NCBI GenBank assembly: GCA_023401045.1
Contig: JAEXEM010000450.1
Coordinates: 1 to 8,286 of the forward strand
Source: Actinomycetes bacterium
Lineage (GTDB): Bacteria > Actinomycetota > Actinomycetes > Actinomycetales > Cellulomonadaceae
Direction of reading: 5' to 3'
DNA: 8,286 nt
This document shows, piece by piece, positions 7,416 through 8,286 of this stretch. The first letter of the stretch is position 1. Every line of letters starts with the position of its first letter. The translations under genes and the position numbers were made by a program. The notes beneath the pieces were generated by a model that searched no databases, was not told the DNA's origin, and saw only the letters and a program-made list of their open reading frames with translations.

Positions 7416-8102
7416 TCAGCGCCCTTCGGTCGTGTCGGGGTGCGAGGCGGTGGGGAGGGTGCCCGCGGCCGGGGCGAGCAGGCCGTCGAGCAGCAGACCG
7501 ACCATGCCACGCGCGTCGAGCGGACGCTCGGTGATATCGCCGTCGAGCGGGACGACGCGGCCGGACGCGACGAGCGAGCCGAGGACGAGCGCGTCGAGCA
7601 CCTGGACGGCCTGGGCCGGGCTGCACCGCAGCCGGTGGGCGTCGGGCTCGAGGATCCGGGCCATCGCCGTGTGGACGGCGCGCAGCCCGGCCTCGTGGCG
7701 GGCGGCGCCGGCGCACCTCGCACCGTCGGACGCGGCGCTGCCGGCGGTGCGGTGCACGAGCGTCATCCACACCCGGGCGCCGGTGATCCGGGCGCTCATG
7801 ACCTCGACCACGGCGACGAGCCGCTGCTCCAGCGGGAGCCCGAGGTCGATGCCGGCGAGGTCCGCCGCGGCGTGCGCCGGGTCGGCGGCCTCGCACGCGG
7901 CCTCCCGGACGAGCGACTCCTTGTCGGCGAAGACGCGGAAGAGCGTGCCCTCGGCGACCCCCGCCGCCTCGGCGAGCTGGCGGGTCGTCACGTCGAGCCC
8001 GCGCTCGAGGACGACAGGGGCGACGGCACGCAGGATGGCCCGTCGGCGCTCCTCGGGCGGCAGGGGGGCCGCGCGCCCGGTGCGGGCGGTGGTGGTCGTC
8101 AC
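7416..8102 (-). CDS. TetR/AcrR-family transcriptional repressor
   Basis: 228 residues from GTG 8102. An N-terminal helix-turn-helix spans about residues 17-64: LPPEERRRAIL forms the first helix, then TTRQLAEAAGVAEGTLFRVFADKESL is the standard TetR DNA-binding motif with its typical F-x-x-K-E-x-L ending. The remaining helices, about 85-215, form the ligand-binding and dimer domain, which is not conserved enough to name a ligand. An in-frame GTG at 8132 would start within the operator and would add a TTA codon, rare in such genomes; GTG 8102 lies 8 nt after a good -10 box, so a leaderless transcript is likely. The gene leads the ABC pair in one operon and probably represses itself and the exporter until a toxic ligand binds. 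Confidence 0.92.
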   Translation of the reverse strand: MTTTTARTGRAAPLPPEERRRAILRAVAPVVLERGLDVTTRQLAEAAGVAEGTLFRVFADKESLVREAACEAADPAHAAADLAGIDLGLPLEQRLVAVVEVMSARITGARVWMTLVHRTAGSAASDGARCAGAARHEAGLRAVHTAMARILEPDAHRLRCSPAQAVQVLDALVLGSLVASGRVVPLDGDITERPLDARGMVGLLLDGLLAPAAGTLPTASHPDTTEGR

Positions 8103-8110
8103 GACGACCG

Positions 8111-8139
8111 AGCGTAATGAGTGAGCACTCACTCATCAA
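8111..8139 (-). promoter_or_regulatory. Promoter of the tetR-ABC operon
   Basis: Minus strand: a -35 box TTGATG (8139-8134), a 17-nt spacer, and a -10 box TACGCT (8116-8111) that fits the actinobacterial TAnnnT pattern. The tetR GTG at 8102 begins 8 nt after the -10 box, so transcription probably starts at or next to the start codon and the mRNA is leaderless. No Shine-Dalgarno sequence precedes that GTG, which agrees. The spacer is filled by the TetR operator. Confidence 0.65.
8117..8136. promoter_or_regulatory. Putative TetR operator (9+9-bp inverted repeat)
   Basis: ATGAGTGAG and CTCACTCAT form perfect 9-bp arms around a central CA. It resembles TGAGTGA-type operators of TetR/AcrR regulators and is the most AT-rich patch nearby. 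It covers the whole spacer and part of the -35 box, so a bound dimer would block RNA polymerase. It lies directly upstream of the repressor gene, which supports autoregulation of the efflux operon. Confidence 0.8.
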
Positions 8140-8190
8140 GGTCCCAGGTCGGACGGGGGCACCGACGGCGCTCGACCCCCGGGACGACGC

Positions 8191-8219
8191 AGGCCGGGTC
8201 GGCGGCGCCGACCCGGCCT
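8191..8219 (-). terminator. Strong GC hairpin, probable transcription terminator
   Basis: AGGCCGGGTCGGC (8191-8203) and GCCGACCCGGCCT (8207-8219) are perfect 13-bp arms around a 3-nt loop. No T-run follows on either strand, but U-less hairpins are common terminators in high-GC actinobacteria. It begins 3 nt after a possible minus-strand stop codon at 8225-8223 and lies upstream of the tetR promoter, so it would insulate the operon from read-through. The remaining stretch 8140-8190 shows no further clear signal. Confidence 0.55.
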
Positions 8220-8222
8220 CGG

Positions 8223-8286
8223 TCAGTGGTGCGTCGCGGGGCGTCGCCCGGTCACGGTGCGGGCTGCGCCGGCGGCTGCTCCGGGT
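8223..8286 (-). CDS. Possible 3' end of an upstream minus-strand gene
   Basis: Only about 20 codons are visible. One frame reads an Ala/Gly-rich tail ending in GRRPATHH with TGA at 8225-8223, three bases before the hairpin. Another frame ends PEQPPAQPAP with TGA at 8254-8252, which also looks like a protein tail. Both have high G/C at the third base, so the true frame cannot be chosen and no function can be given. The hairpin downstream is the main reason to suspect a gene end here. Confidence 0.25.
   Translation of the reverse strand, partial: PGAAAGAARTVTGRRPATHH

Noticed and set aside
5742..8117. Very long plus-strand open frame (791 codons) opposite the ABC and tetR genes
   Set aside because: Its product is a low-complexity string of Asp, Arg, His, Glu and Gly with no domain. 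It is the antisense shadow expected in GC-rich DNA; the minus-strand genes carry clear motifs.
8132..8139. Start of tetR at GTG 8132, or a small ORF from 8139
   Set aside because: These starts fall in the operator and -35 box, would add a rare TTA codon, and lie upstream of the -10 box.

Overview
The window is very GC-rich, and nearly all its real codons end in G or C. That usage, the leaderless-looking regulator start and the gene families point to a high-GC actinobacterium. A cellulolytic member of the Micrococcales such as Cellulomonas or a relative is a reasonable guess, but it is an inference from base composition and gene content, not a proof. Every convincing gene lies on the minus strand, so the region is read from right to left.

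Right end (8286 to 8140): the last bases may hold the 3' end of an upstream minus-strand gene, frame uncertain. A 13-bp hairpin (8191-8219) follows, which could stop its transcription. Next (8139 to 5667/3688) comes a compact efflux operon: a TetR-family repressor followed by the two halves of a heterodimeric ABC exporter. The spacing is 3 nt between tetR and the first ABC gene, then a 4-nt ATGA overlap between the two ABC genes. The tetR promoter has a 9+9-bp inverted repeat filling the space between its -35 and -10 boxes, the layout expected for autorepression. The two ABC halves have complementary defects: one lacks the catalytic Glu and the H-loop His, the other has a non-consensus signature motif. 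Together they should form one working and one degenerate ATP site.

Centre (3687 to 2057): an 89-nt gap leads to a DASS/SLC13-family anion symporter. Its conserved first membrane helix is encoded upstream of the first ATG, GTG or TTG in its frame. The best start is an ATC codon with a GAGG ribosome-binding core 8 nt before it. That core sits inside a 9-nt element that can pair with two identical upstream complements, so translation may be controlled by RNA structure.

Left (1956 to 1): a GH10 glycoside hydrolase without a signal peptide and with an unusual substrate-binding motif. It is followed by the first half of an MFS transporter that runs off the window. The gaps before these two genes contain no TAnnnT box, so they are probably transcribed together with the symporter. 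The left group could be an uptake and breakdown set for some glycoside or organic acid, but no substrate can be assigned from sequence alone.

I saw no mobile element, CRISPR array, tRNA or rRNA. The two possible novelties are the ATC-initiated symporter with its repeated anti-ribosome-binding-site elements, and the atypical, apparently cytoplasmic GH10 enzyme. The ABC and TetR operon is a well-known type.
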